Positions 9,841-19,640 of a stretch of 24,331 nt of DNA are shown piece by piece. Position 1 is the first letter of the stretch; each line of letters begins with the position of its first letter. The notes under the pieces are model-generated. The model did not search any database. It was not told the origin of the DNA and worked only from the letters and a program-made list of their open reading frames with translations. Made by a program: the position numbers and the translations under genes. The DNA is from CAYLJO01 sp964383905 (GTDB taxonomy: Bacteria > Acidobacteriota > Blastocatellia > Pyrinomonadales > Pyrinomonadaceae): assembly GCA_964383905.1 (NCBI GenBank), contig CAYLJO010000089.1:1-24331 (forward strand), in the 5' to 3' direction.

Positions 9841-11451
9841 ATGTCTGTGAACGGTATGAAAATTTTCGTCGCCGATGATGTGAGCGAAAACGGGCTGGAA
9901 CCTTTGCGTGCGGCCGGTTTCATGGTCGAGAAGAGAACGGGCCTGGCGCCGGGCGATCTACGTGAGGCCGTTCGCGAGTATGATGGCCTGGTAGTCCGTA
10001 GCGAGACAAAAGTGACGGCCGATGTCATGGACGGGGCGTTGCGCTTGCGCGTAGTGGGCCGTGCCGGAGTCGGGGTTGATAACATTGATGTGGTGGCGGC
10101 GACGGCTCGCGGTATTGCCGTGATGAATGCGCCGGACGGCAACACGATTACGACCGCCGAACACACAATCGCGCTTCTCGTCGCACTGGCGCGGCGCGTG
10201 CCGCAGGCCAACGCCAGTTTGAAAGCCGGGCGCTGGGATCGTAAACGCTTTATCGGGGTTGAGCTTCGCGGCAAAACTCTGGGGGTCATTGGCTTGGGCC
10301 GGATCGGTCGTGTCGTCGCGGACCGCGCGCGCGCCTTTGGCATGAACGTTGTCGCTTACGATCCGTTCGTCGCGCCGGATCACGCGCGCGATCTGGAAGT
10401 CCAAATCGCCCCGCTCGATGAAGTCTTCGCGCGGGCAGACTTTCTCACCGTGCATACGCCCCTCACAACGGAAACACGAGGCGTCGTCGGCGCGCACGCT
10501 TTCGCGCTGATGAAACCGGGTGTGCGCATCATCAACTGCGCGCGCGGGGGGCTGATCGATGAGCGCGCTCTTCTCGCCGCGCTTAAAGAGGGTAAGGTTG
10601 CCGGCGCGGCGTTAGATGTTTTTGAGCAAGAGCCGCCGCCGGTTGATCACCCTCTGCTCGCCCTGGATGAGGTAATCGTGACACCACATCTCGGCGCTTC
10701 GACAACGGAAGCGCAGGAGGGCGTGGCCCTGACGGTGGCCGAACAGATGCGTGACTACCTTCTGACAGGCGCTCTGCGCGGTGCGGTCAACGTGCCCGCG
10801 CTTGCCGCGCAGGAGCTGAATGTGCTTCAGCCGTATATCACCCTGGCGGAAAGTTTGGGGAGATTCCAGGCGCAGTGGGTGGACGAAGCGATCCGCGAAG
10901 TGCACCTCGAATACGCCGGGGAGATTGCCGGGATGGATGCGGCGCCGGTCACGCGGGCCTTCCTCGCCGGTCTCCTGCGGGACGTGAGCGCGCGTGTCAA
11001 CGTCGTCAACGCCTTCATGATTGCCGACGAACGCGGTATCGCCGTGACGGCTTCATACAAACGCGCCGCGGCGGACTTTGCGCCCGCAATCATGACGCGC
11101 GTCATGACCGGCGGCGGAGAGCAAACGGTGGCGGGCACGTTATTCGGCCACAAGGGCCTGGATGACAACGGGCGTATCACGGAGATCAACGGATTCCGCA
11201 TCGAGGCGGTTCCGCACGGCCATATGCTCGTGACGCGCACACGCGATGTGCCCGGCGTCATCGGGTATATCGGCACGGTGCTGGGCCGGCATGGCGTCAA
11301 CATCAGCCGCTTTCATCTCGGACGGCGTGAGCGCGGCGGCGAGGCGATGGCGGTGATAGAAATAGACGCCCCCCTCGACAGAGACACACTCAGCACACTC
11401 CGCTCATACGAACACTTATTCTCCGCACGTCAGATAGAACTGGTTGTCTGA
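9841..11451 (+). CDS. serA: D-3-phosphoglycerate dehydrogenase
   Basis: 536 residues from ATG 9841. It oxidises 3-phosphoglycerate with NAD+, the first committed step of serine synthesis. The NAD-binding motif is G151-x-G153-x2-G156 (GLGRIG). The catalytic residues of the D-2-hydroxyacid dehydrogenase family are R235 (NCARGG), E264 (DVFEQEPP) and H283 (TPHLGAST). After the catalytic part come an allosteric substrate-binding domain (about 315-450) and a C-terminal ACT domain (about 458-530), the long architecture seen in Mycobacterium and Bacillus and often inhibited by serine. ATG 9856 (MKIFVADD) is an alternative start that better matches the family N-terminus; a TTG at 9832 is less likely. 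Confidence 0.95.
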   Translation: MSVNGMKIFVADDVSENGLEPLRAAGFMVEKRTGLAPGDLREAVREYDGLVVRSETKVTADVMDGALRLRVVGRAGVGVDNIDVVAATARGIAVMNAPDGNTITTAEHTIALLVALARRVPQANASLKAGRWDRKRFIGVELRGKTLGVIGLGRIGRVVADRARAFGMNVVAYDPFVAPDHARDLEVQIAPLDEVFARADFLTVHTPLTTETRGVVGAHAFALMKPGVRIINCARGGLIDERALLAALKEGKVAGAALDVFEQEPPPVDHPLLALDEVIVTPHLGASTTEAQEGVALTVAEQMRDYLLTGALRGAVNVPALAAQELNVLQPYITLAESLGRFQAQWVDEAIREVHLEYAGEIAGMDAAPVTRAFLAGLLRDVSARVNVVNAFMIADERGIAVTASYKRAAADFAPAIMTRVMTGGGEQTVAGTLFGHKGLDDNGRITEINGFRIEAVPHGHMLVTRTRDVPGVIGYIGTVLGRHGVNISRFHLGRRERGGEAMAVIEIDAPLDRDTLSTLRSYEHLFSARQIELVV

Positions 11452-11729
11452 AAAGAGAGAGAAAGACTGAATCACTTTGCCGAGCGGGTCGCCAAGTCAT
11501 TCACGACGGTAGAAGTGAAGAGCAATCTCTGTACCATTCATTGGGGTCGCAAAGAAGAATATCACCAGGTCAATATCTGGTCTCCGCAAGCCCCGCTTGT
11601 GAGCCGTTCTTTATAGCGAAAGGCAGCGACTGCCTTTCGCTGCGCCCCCTCTCGTGCCCTCTATGGTGAGTGTTTTGGTCGCCCTCATTGGAGGCCTGCT
11701 TGGCCCGGCTTAATCGACGATTCTTCGAT
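11452..11729. other. serA / VWA-gene convergent gap
   Basis: 278 nt between convergent genes. It contains a perfect 12-bp hairpin (AGCGAAAGGCAG 11615-11626 with 11630-11641, loop CGA) that lacks a U-tract on either side, so it may be a factor-assisted terminator or a processing site. The serA frame stays open past its TGA for 54 codons, to TAG 11614. No recognised gene. Confidence 0.5.
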
Positions 11730-13949
11730 TCAATCAACTTCGAAATCAACCCGTTGAGCGGCGCTTGTTTTAGCGGCACGGTCAATGGCGGTAACTTGCA
11801 ACACGTAACGGCCTGCCGGTAGCGAGTCGAGAGCGACCTCCGCCGCGTAAGGCAGCCGCTCGAGGTCTGTCGCGCCATCCGTCACTACTTTGCTGAGCGC
11901 ATTTGTAAAGACGGGTTGATCGTCACGGAAAATTTGTATCTGGATAGCGACGTCCGGGGGAGCATCGCCTTTCGCCCCGCGCGAAGCGTTATAGATGAAC
12001 GTCGTGAGGCGCAGGCGCGAAGTCCTGGCAAAGCGGCGGTCAACACTTAAGCCCACCTGCGGAGTCACGTTTGTCTCTGCCTTCGTCCCCGCCGGATCCA
12101 CCGCCCTCTCTCCGACAAGTAGGCTGCTTAGCGCAAGGCGGTGTGACTTGAGGTCAGGTACCTCGACCCATGCGGTCGCGCTGCCGGTGCGCCCGCTCTT
12201 CGTATCGCGCGCCGCAATGCGCACCTGGTAGAGGCCGGGGGAGAGATTGGCCTGATACGTATAAATTATGCCGGGTTGCCGTATGGTTGTTGGGTCCTTA
12301 GAGGTAGCAATTACGTCCAACCGATCCTTAAAGCCTACCACTTGCTTGCCCTGATCATTTAGAATCACCCCCGCCACATCAACCGCCGCCTTCTGTTGGC
12401 CGCCGGCCGCTTCGTAAGCGAGGGCCGTGCTCGGTACCTCCATTGAAGCTAGCAAGAGAATGCCGGCTTTCGGTGTGTCAACGTAATTGAGGGATATAGC
12501 GGTAGGCAAGGCGTTACTCGGATATGGGGCAAGAATTGCCGCGCGCAGCTCGTCCTCAGGGGTTTTCACAGCCCCACGTCGGACCGCATTAGTGGCACGC
12601 TTTGGAGGCTCGCTATGAGGGGCGTCAAAGAATCCGCGCCGCACGCGCACGGAAAAGTCCGGATGGCCTTTCACGCTCACTTCGATGCGCCGAAACTTTC
12701 CCCCGCGCGGCTCGACGCCCTCAGGCCGCCAGGCGAGGAGATAGTAGGCGGACGATTCTTTGAGTGATTTGGTGAGCGCCGCGTCGAGCGCGTTGGTATT
12801 AAGCAGGGCGCGACCCCCTGTCTCGCCGGCGAGTGTGTAGAGGGGCTCTTGTGAGGCGGACAACTCACTGCTGTTCAGGCGGGCCAGCCGGCCGGACGGG
12901 TCAAAGGCCGCCTCGCCGCTTGCGTCAAATGTTGGATCGGTGCTGAGACCTCGCGCGTCCATCGTATAAATAAGAACCCCGGCCCGCGCCGCCGCGTCAG
13001 TAATTCTGCGCAATCTATCGCGCGAGTCAGAATTTCGCGTGTCAATAAAAAACCCGTCCGAGATGAAGAAGACAATCTTACGTCCGGGTAAAGTCGCGGA
13101 CGAGCGAATGAGACTTTCAAGCGAGAGAAGTATGTTCGTCGTCACCGCGGAAGCCTGCCGAAGAATCTGGCTCGCTCGACTCTTGACCATCTCAAGAGCC
13201 ATCTCAGTCCCCGAATTGCCCCTGCCCACGCCAGGCATCGCTCCCATCTTCTCCTTGATCATCTCCCCAACGAAATAATCAATGACGTCGCGATCATTTC
13301 GATCTATCGCGAGCGCCTGATACTCGGTCATCGGCGGGCGCTCAAAACTTCGCACGTCATAGGGACGGTAGCTGAGCCGGTTGACGGCGGCACGCAAAAC
13401 TGCTTTATCTTTCGTCAACTGTTGTAAAAACCCGACCCGCCCGCTCGCCGAAGTCACGGCCGCCTCGTCATTTTGTCCGATCTCATCGTTGATAAAACGC
13501 AACAGCATTTTGCGCGTCCGATTGATACTGCCTGCCGAGAGGTGCAGGTCGTCGGCGAAGAAGAAGATGGTGCGCCCGCGATCCAGGGGTCTGACGGCCG
13601 CCGGATTCTTGCCCGGCTGGGCGCGCGTGCCGCCTCTGGCCGCCGCAAGCTGCGCTTCTTCGTTGACCGTTCCGGCCATGACGCGTTCGAAGAACGAGAT
13701 GGCTTGTGGCTTTCCATCGACGCGCAATTCAAACTGCTCGGGGCGCAATTGATCCACGAAGCGGCCCTGCTTATCGAAAACCATCACGTCAGTTTGCACC
13801 AGGTCGCTGGTGATGCGTATCACTTCGTCCGCCGGCTCGGGCCGCGTCGGCTTCTGATTCTGCTGGCCGTGGGTTGTTGCGACAAACGCCGCGGAGTAGA
13901 GCACAACGGCGTAAAGAAATCGTTTGACGTAAATTTTAGAAAGCGGCAT
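11730..13949 (-). CDS. Secreted VWA-domain protein, acidobacterial type
   Basis: 739 residues from the ATG at 13949, chosen because it gives a signal peptide (basic start PLSKIYVKR, hydrophobic core, cleavage near THGQ). The order fits the acidobacterial VWFA-related family: an N-terminal beta region with DVMVFDKQGRFVDQLRPEQF and DGKPQAISFF, a VWA domain (FFFADDLHLSAGS to about 350, with KIVFFISDGFF), and the conserved YYLLAWRP...RRIEVSVKGHP...VRRGFF block. The metal site reads DDLHLS, so it departs from DxSxS. The C-terminal about 260 residues look like beta-rich repeats. Its partner and role are unknown. No Shine-Dalgarno is obvious. A weak promoter, TTGAAA-16-TATACC on the - strand (14100-14073), could serve it. 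Confidence 0.85.
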   Translation of the reverse strand: MPLSKIYVKRFLYAVVLYSAAFVATTHGQQNQKPTRPEPADEVIRITSDLVQTDVMVFDKQGRFVDQLRPEQFELRVDGKPQAISFFERVMAGTVNEEAQLAAARGGTRAQPGKNPAAVRPLDRGRTIFFFADDLHLSAGSINRTRKMLLRFINDEIGQNDEAAVTSASGRVGFLQQLTKDKAVLRAAVNRLSYRPYDVRSFERPPMTEYQALAIDRNDRDVIDYFVGEMIKEKMGAMPGVGRGNSGTEMALEMVKSRASQILRQASAVTTNILLSLESLIRSSATLPGRKIVFFISDGFFIDTRNSDSRDRLRRITDAAARAGVLIYTMDARGLSTDPTFDASGEAAFDPSGRLARLNSSELSASQEPLYTLAGETGGRALLNTNALDAALTKSLKESSAYYLLAWRPEGVEPRGGKFRRIEVSVKGHPDFSVRVRRGFFDAPHSEPPKRATNAVRRGAVKTPEDELRAAILAPYPSNALPTAISLNYVDTPKAGILLLASMEVPSTALAYEAAGGQQKAAVDVAGVILNDQGKQVVGFKDRLDVIATSKDPTTIRQPGIIYTYQANLSPGLYQVRIAARDTKSGRTGSATAWVEVPDLKSHRLALSSLLVGERAVDPAGTKAETNVTPQVGLSVDRRFARTSRLRLTTFIYNASRGAKGDAPPDVAIQIQIFRDDQPVFTNALSKVVTDGATDLERLPYAAEVALDSLPAGRYVLQVTAIDRAAKTSAAQRVDFEVD

Positions 13950-13983
13950 AACACTAAAAAGCAGGCTGGCGGTAGGAACTCGC

Positions 13984-14003
13984 GACGTGAATAATATCAC
14001 GTC
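13984..14003. promoter_or_regulatory. Palindrome in divergent promoter region
   Basis: GACGTGA (13984-13990) and TCACGTC (13997-14003) flank ATAATA, forming a 20-bp palindrome between the divergent VWA and ABC genes. Its position suits an operator, but it could also be an RNA hairpin in the leader of the VWA gene. No regulator is identified. Confidence 0.35.
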
Positions 14004-14120
14004 TTTGCGGCCGTACGGGAGTCGTGTTACAAAACTTTCGACCCGTACCACTCGTATAGATCGGCGCGCACCGGTATATGATGGCGGCACTGGATTTCAA
14101 GACTCCCGGCCCGGATCAAG

Positions 14121-15032
14121 ATGAGCAGTAGCACATATACGCTAGTCCTGGATCGCGTCACCAAAAGCTTCGGTGATTTTGTGGCCGTCGACGAACTGAG
14201 TCTCAGGGTGCGCGCGGGAAGAATCTTCGGGCTGCTCGGGCCGAACGGCGCGGGCAAGACCACAACGATACGTATGATAGTCAACATCAACGCGCCAGAT
14301 TCGGGGCGCGTTGAGCTGTTCGGCCGGCCAATGAGTTTAGACTTGCAGGATCGCATCGGCTATCTGCCGGAAGAACGCGGCCTTTACAAGAAGATGAAGA
14401 TTGGCGAACAGTTGCGCTTCTTCGGCGAGCTGAAAAATCTGCGGGGGCGCGAGGCGGACCACCGCATCGATTATTGGCTCGGGAAGCTCAAGCTGGCCGG
14501 ATGGAAGAACAAGAAGGCGATGGAACTATCCAAAGGTATGCAGCAGAAGGTTCAATTCATCGCCGCCGTCATGCACGATCCCGCCCTGCTCATTCTCGAC
14601 GAGCCATTCTCCGGCCTTGATCCTATCAACGTCGAACTTTTGACAGAGGTTGTCCTGGAGTTAAAGGCCGCGGGCAAGACGATCATTTTCTCGACCCACC
14701 TGATGGAGCAGGCCGAAAGGCTCTGCGATGACATCTGCCTGATCAACCGTTCGCGGAAAGTTCTCGACGGGAGCCTGCGCGAAGTAAAGCGGAGTTTCGG
14801 CCGCAACTCGGTCGCGTTGCGCAGTGATGGAGGTGACGGCGTGCTGGATGACCGGCATCTCGTGGCCAAGGTCGAGCGCCATAGCGATGAGGTGGAAGTA
14901 TTGCTGGCGGACGGCGCGGACGCCCAGGAGTTTCTGCGTCGGCTGATCACTTCCGGCGCTCACGTCACAAAGTTCGAGTTGATCGAACCGAGCTTGAATG
15001 ACATCTTTATCGCAAAAGTTACGGAGGACTAA
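14121..15032 (+). CDS. ABC exporter ATPase, NatA-like
   Basis: 303-residue ATP-binding subunit. Walker A GPNGAGKTT is at 40-48, the signature LSKGMQQK starts at 136, Walker B is LLILDEP (D160, E161) and the switch His is H193 (STHLMEQ). The variant signature LSKGM and the about 85-residue C-terminal extension after the nucleotide-binding domain match the NatA/ABC-2 exporter group. It energises the permease encoded immediately downstream, with which it shares a TAATG stop-start overlap at 15030-15034. The exported substrate cannot be read from sequence; sodium, a drug or a lipid are all possible. Confidence 0.93.
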   Translation: MSSSTYTLVLDRVTKSFGDFVAVDELSLRVRAGRIFGLLGPNGAGKTTTIRMIVNINAPDSGRVELFGRPMSLDLQDRIGYLPEERGLYKKMKIGEQLRFFGELKNLRGREADHRIDYWLGKLKLAGWKNKKAMELSKGMQQKVQFIAAVMHDPALLILDEPFSGLDPINVELLTEVVLELKAAGKTIIFSTHLMEQAERLCDDICLINRSRKVLDGSLREVKRSFGRNSVALRSDGGDGVLDDRHLVAKVERHSDEVEVLLADGADAQEFLRRLITSGAHVTKFELIEPSLNDIFIAKVTED

Positions 15033-16390
15033 TGAGCAAACTACTGGCGATCGTCAAGCGCGAGTACGTGCAGCGCGTGCGCAGCAAGATGTTCGTCGTG
15101 GTGACGCTGCTGGGGCCGGTCCTCCTGGCGGGATTTTCAGTTGTGCCAGCGCTCATCTTCAGCATTAAAGCGGGCGGCGCAACCCGTATCGCCGTCCTTG
15201 ATCAGAGCGGCAAAATGTCCGACCGCGTGCGCGAGGCGCTCCTGCGCGAAGGTGAGGAGGAGGACACTTCTTCGCCCGAGAACGCAGACGCAGGTAATAA
15301 TAACCGGCGTGCTGATCAAATGCGTCAGGCCGGCCCCGTCACTGGCGGGAGTTTCGAGATCCGGTCAGTTTCATTAGCCGGGCGGCAGGTTGAAGATGTC
15401 AGGCGGGAGTTAAATGAGCAGGTGCGCAAGGACCAGCTGGACGGCTACATCATCATACCGAACGACGTTTTGACCGGGGGCAAAGCGCAGTATTACAGTC
15501 GCAACGTGGGTGATGTCATTACAAGGGAACAGATTAAAGATCGCCTGAGCCGCGTCGCGCGTGAACAGCGGATGGCCGATGAGCACATCAGCGCCAACAC
15601 CTTGCACAGGATAGACATGCCGGTGGGGATGGAAGCATTCCCGGTCGGCGAGAAGGAAGTCAATAATGAGAGGCCGGATTCCGGCGGCAGCTTCTACCTG
15701 ATCTTCGCCATCGGCTTTGTCCTCTACATCACACTCCTTATGTACGGTCAGGTGATCCTCGCCGCGGTGGTTGAAGAAAAGGAGACGCGCATCGCCGAAC
15801 TGCTCTTCTCTTCGGTGCGCGCCTTCCCGTTGATGATGGGCAAGCTCATCGGGGTTTCGCTCGTTGCCCTGACGCAGTACGCGATCTGGGGGCTGGCCTT
15901 CGCCGCCTTTGCGTCGTACGGACTGGCCATGCTCATGGGGGGCGGGATGAACGCTTCGCTCCCACCCATCGCGCCGTCCGTCGTGCTCTACTTTTTCCTG
16001 TTCTTCCTGCTCGGCTACTTTATTTACGCGACCATTTACGCGCTCATCGGTTCAATGGTGACGACCACACAGGAGGGCGGGCAGCTCGCGTTGCCCGTGA
16101 TATTCCTCCTCGTGGTAGGTTTCTACCTTGCGTTCCCCGTCATGCGGAGCCCGAATTCGTCATTCGCTTTCTGGGCCTCGATGTTTCCGTTCTTTTCGCC
16201 GATCACCATGCCCGTGCGAATTGTTTCGCAGACGCCCCCCTTCTGGCAGATCGGGCTTTCACTATTGATCGGATTCGCGACGGTCCTTCTGTTAATCTGG
16301 CTGGCGGCGCGCATTTATCGCATCGGTATGCTAATGTACGGGAAGCGCGCGTCAATCCCGGAAGTGATACGCTGGGTGCGCCAGGCATGA
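15032..16390 (+). CDS. ABC-2 type permease, NatB-like
   Basis: 452 residues. An N-terminal membrane helix (about 19-48) follows the basic KREYVQRVRSK start. A large extracytoplasmic domain (about 50-225) comes next, then five or so hydrophobic helices in the C-terminal half (about 226-440), the ABC-2 NatB/YhaP layout. The motif VVEEKETRIAELLFSSVR (about 248-265) is the conserved coupling segment of this family. Translation is coupled to the ATPase by the one-base overlap at 15032. The extracytoplasmic domain carries an acidic and Asn-rich stretch (EEEDTSSPENADAGNNN) that looks like a flexible linker. Confidence 0.92.
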   Translation: MSKLLAIVKREYVQRVRSKMFVVVTLLGPVLLAGFSVVPALIFSIKAGGATRIAVLDQSGKMSDRVREALLREGEEEDTSSPENADAGNNNRRADQMRQAGPVTGGSFEIRSVSLAGRQVEDVRRELNEQVRKDQLDGYIIIPNDVLTGGKAQYYSRNVGDVITREQIKDRLSRVAREQRMADEHISANTLHRIDMPVGMEAFPVGEKEVNNERPDSGGSFYLIFAIGFVLYITLLMYGQVILAAVVEEKETRIAELLFSSVRAFPLMMGKLIGVSLVALTQYAIWGLAFAAFASYGLAMLMGGGMNASLPPIAPSVVLYFFLFFLLGYFIYATIYALIGSMVTTTQEGGQLALPVIFLLVVGFYLAFPVMRSPNSSFAFWASMFPFFSPITMPVRIVSQTPPFWQIGLSLLIGFATVLLLIWLAARIYRIGMLMYGKRASIPEVIRWVRQA

Positions 16391-16400
16391 AAGGGCTTAA

Positions 16401-16470
16401 CAGTAAGCAGTAAGCAGTGAGCAGTAGGCAGCCAGAAACTGCCACGATTACCGCTCACCGCTTACCGTTC
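16401..16470 (+). repeat. Heptad-repeat hairpin upstream of CYTH gene
   Basis: The clearest example. The left arm is five successive 7-mers: CAGTAAG, CAGTAAG, CAGTGAG, CAGTAGG, CAGCCAG (16401-16435). The right arm, read on the - strand, gives TAAGCGG and TGAGCGG units and ends near 16470, 7 nt before the next ATG. Confidence 0.7.
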
Positions 16471-16477
16471 CCTCAAA

Positions 16478-17038
16478 ATGGGCATCGAGATCGAGAAGAA
16501 ATATCGCTTGACCCGCGGGCAACGCGAGCAGTTGCTTCGCCGCTTGCGTGAGGTCGGCGCGACTCCGGGCGGCAAAGAATTTGAGGAGAACACCCTTTAC
16601 ATGGGCGGTGATCTTCACCTCCGGAATCGCGTCTTGCGCCTGCGGCGGGCCTGCGGCGCGGCCATCCTCACTTACAAAGAACGCTTTCCATCTGAATCAG
16701 CCATTAAATATCAGCGTGAAGACGAAACACGGGTGGAGGATGCGGAAGCCCTCGCGGGGATCCTTGACGGGCTCGGCTACAGGCCGGCGCTGATTTACGA
16801 GAAGCGCCGCGCCACATGGCGTGTCGCGGATGCGGAGATCGCTATTGATGAGCTGCCGTTCGGCCTCTTTCTCGAAATTGAGGGGACGGAGCAGTCCATC
16901 ACCGAAGCAGAACGTTTACTTCAACTTGAGGAAGTAGAAGTGGAGACGGATACTTACCCGCAGCTCGCAAAGCGTTACGGAGAGAAACGCGGGGGCATGA
17001 TCGAAGCTCGTTTCCAGATGTCTTTGCCCGATGTTTAG
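16478..17038 (+). CDS. CYTH domain phosphohydrolase / class IV cyclase-like
   Basis: 186 residues forming one CYTH domain. The family signature ExExK is at E4, E6, K8 (IEIEKKY). Further charged strands follow, RNRVLRLRR, ILTYKERF and EKRRATW, then DELPFGLFLEIEG, whose basic and acidic residues line the triphosphate tunnel. The family covers class IV adenylate cyclase (CyaB), thiamine triphosphatase and inorganic triphosphatase; the sequence alone does not decide between them. It is about the usual single-domain length. It may be cotranscribed with the ABC pair. No Shine-Dalgarno is seen; a heptad-repeat hairpin precedes it. Confidence 0.85.
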   Translation: MGIEIEKKYRLTRGQREQLLRRLREVGATPGGKEFEENTLYMGGDLHLRNRVLRLRRACGAAILTYKERFPSESAIKYQREDETRVEDAEALAGILDGLGYRPALIYEKRRATWRVADAEIAIDELPFGLFLEIEGTEQSITEAERLLQLEEVEVETDTYPQLAKRYGEKRGGMIEARFQMSLPDV

Positions 17039-17060
17039 AGGAGGCTGGCTTAAAAGGGAA

Positions 17061-17093
17061 AGCGGCCCCGTTCTCCTTGTGAACGGGGCCGCT
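17061..17093. terminator. Strong bidirectional terminator
   Basis: A perfect 13-bp G+C-rich stem (17061-17073 with 17081-17093, loop TCCTTGT) between the convergent CYTH and groEL genes. TTCTCTTTTTC follows on the + strand and TTCCCTTTTA on the - strand, so it can end both transcripts. Confidence 0.92.
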
Positions 17094-17118
17094 TCTCTTT
17101 TTCGGTTCGGACGGGCTC

Positions 17119-18774
<1,656 letters not shown>

Positions 18775-18844
18775 TTTTCTTTTCTCTCCTACTCGATATG
18801 TTGATTCTATTAATTAAAAAAGCGGCCGGAGTCTCGCTATCAGA

Positions 18845-19186
18845 CTACTTGCCGCCTTTCTTGCCGCTGCCTGATCCGGCCGCCGCGCCCGCGCGCTCGA
18901 TAATCCCGAGGATCTCATCCTCACGCATGATTAATAGCTCTTCACCATCAATCTTGATCTCGGAACCGCTGTACTTACCAAACAGCACGCGGTCACCTGC
19001 TTTGACGTCCAGCGTCTGGCGCGTACCATCTTCTCTGTACTTGCCTTCACCCACGGCGACAACTTCGCCTTCTTGCGGCTTCTCTTTGGCTGTATCCGGG
19101 ATGATGATCCCCCCGCGAATCTGTTCGCCCTCTTCGATCCGGCGCACGATCACGCGATCATGAAGGGGTTTAATATTAGTGGCCAT
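18845..19186 (-). CDS. groES: Co-chaperonin GroES (10 kDa)
   Basis: 113 residues, caps the GroEL chamber. IKPLHDRVIVRRIEEGEQIRGG starts the fold. The mobile loop EGEQIRGGIIIPDTAKEKP (about 19-37) carries the I-x-G-G-I-I-I-P-type GroEL contact. The body ends near IIERA (about 98), and then about 15 extra residues (AGAAAGSGSGKKGGK) follow. This is longer than the usual 95-97 residues and gives a flexible basic tail. AAAGGAG upstream of ATG 19186 is a good Shine-Dalgarno. First gene of the groESL operon, under CIRCE control. Confidence 0.98.
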   Translation of the reverse strand: MATNIKPLHDRVIVRRIEEGEQIRGGIIIPDTAKEKPQEGEVVAVGEGKYREDGTRQTLDVKAGDRVLFGKYSGSEIKIDGEELLIMREDEILGIIERAGAAAGSGSGKKGGK

Positions 19187-19272
19187 CTTGCTACTTCTAC
19201 TCCTTTCGATTTATCTGTCAGAAAAATAAGGGTTTACGGGTTTAATTGCGTTGGCCCTGCTGCCAGGTCATG

Positions 19273-19299
19273 TTAGCACTCTCCGGCAGCGAGTGCTAA
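19273..19299 (-). promoter_or_regulatory. CIRCE operator
   Basis: TTAGCACTC (19273-19281), a 9-nt spacer, then GAGTGCTAA (19291-19299): an exact match to the CIRCE consensus. It sits just downstream of the -10 box, over the expected transcription start, where bound HrcA would block groESL transcription until heat shock. hrcA itself is not in this window. Confidence 0.98.
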
Positions 19300-19300
19300 A

Positions 19301-19328
19301 AATATAGCATGCCCGGAGTAATTGTCAA
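19301..19328 (-). promoter_or_regulatory. Sigma70 promoter of groESL
   Basis: On the - strand, TTGACA (19328-19323), a 16-nt spacer and TATATT (19306-19301). The -35 is a perfect consensus and the -10 differs at one position. The start should fall within the CIRCE operator, about 105-110 nt upstream of groES. Confidence 0.9.
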
Positions 19329-19364
19329 CCTCGGTTTGGCGTTTTTAATATTCTGCGCCGTGAA

Positions 19365-19607
19365 TTAGCGACCCCGGCGCTTAGCCACGCGACCCGCTTT
19401 CTCTTGTGTGCGGTAGGTGGCGACGCGCTTGGAGAGCGTGTTGCGGTGAATGCCAAGTATGGTCGCGGTGCGTGAGAGGTGTTCTTTGTGACGCGCCAGG
19501 GCTTTCTGGATGTAAAGCTTCTCAAACTCGGCGAGGGCTTCGTCGAGCATAATCTGGCCGTCGAGCATATCGTCAATGAGGGCTTCAAGGCGGGCGCGCA
19601 TCTGCAT
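19365..19607 (-). CDS. Fis-type HTH DNA-binding protein
   Basis: 80 residues. The N-terminal half is helical (LEALIDDMLDGQIMLDEALAEFEK) and the C-terminal half is the Fis/HTH_8 DNA-binding motif: EKLYIQKALARHKEHLSRTA then ILGIHRNTLSKRVATY, where the recognition helix is IHRNTLSKRV (about 53-62). It ends in a basic tail (KAGRVAKRRGR). This resembles the C-terminal DNA-binding part of NtrC-family activators, standing alone. CGGAGAACCCC before ATG 19607 supports the start. It lies downstream of cvpA and just upstream of the groESL promoter. Its target genes are unknown. Confidence 0.88.
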   Translation of the reverse strand: MQMRARLEALIDDMLDGQIMLDEALAEFEKLYIQKALARHKEHLSRTATILGIHRNTLSKRVATYRTQEKAGRVAKRRGR

Positions 19608-19640
19608 GGGGTTCTCCGGCGGATCCTTAGATGGAATAGT

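Noticed and set aside
11570..11878. 102-codon frame on the - strand at the end of the VWA gene
   Set aside because: It overlaps the VWA coding sequence in another frame and crosses the 11615 hairpin; no motif.
16401..16435. CRISPR-like repeat run
   Set aside because: The units are 7 nt with no spacers, and the arms are inverted.
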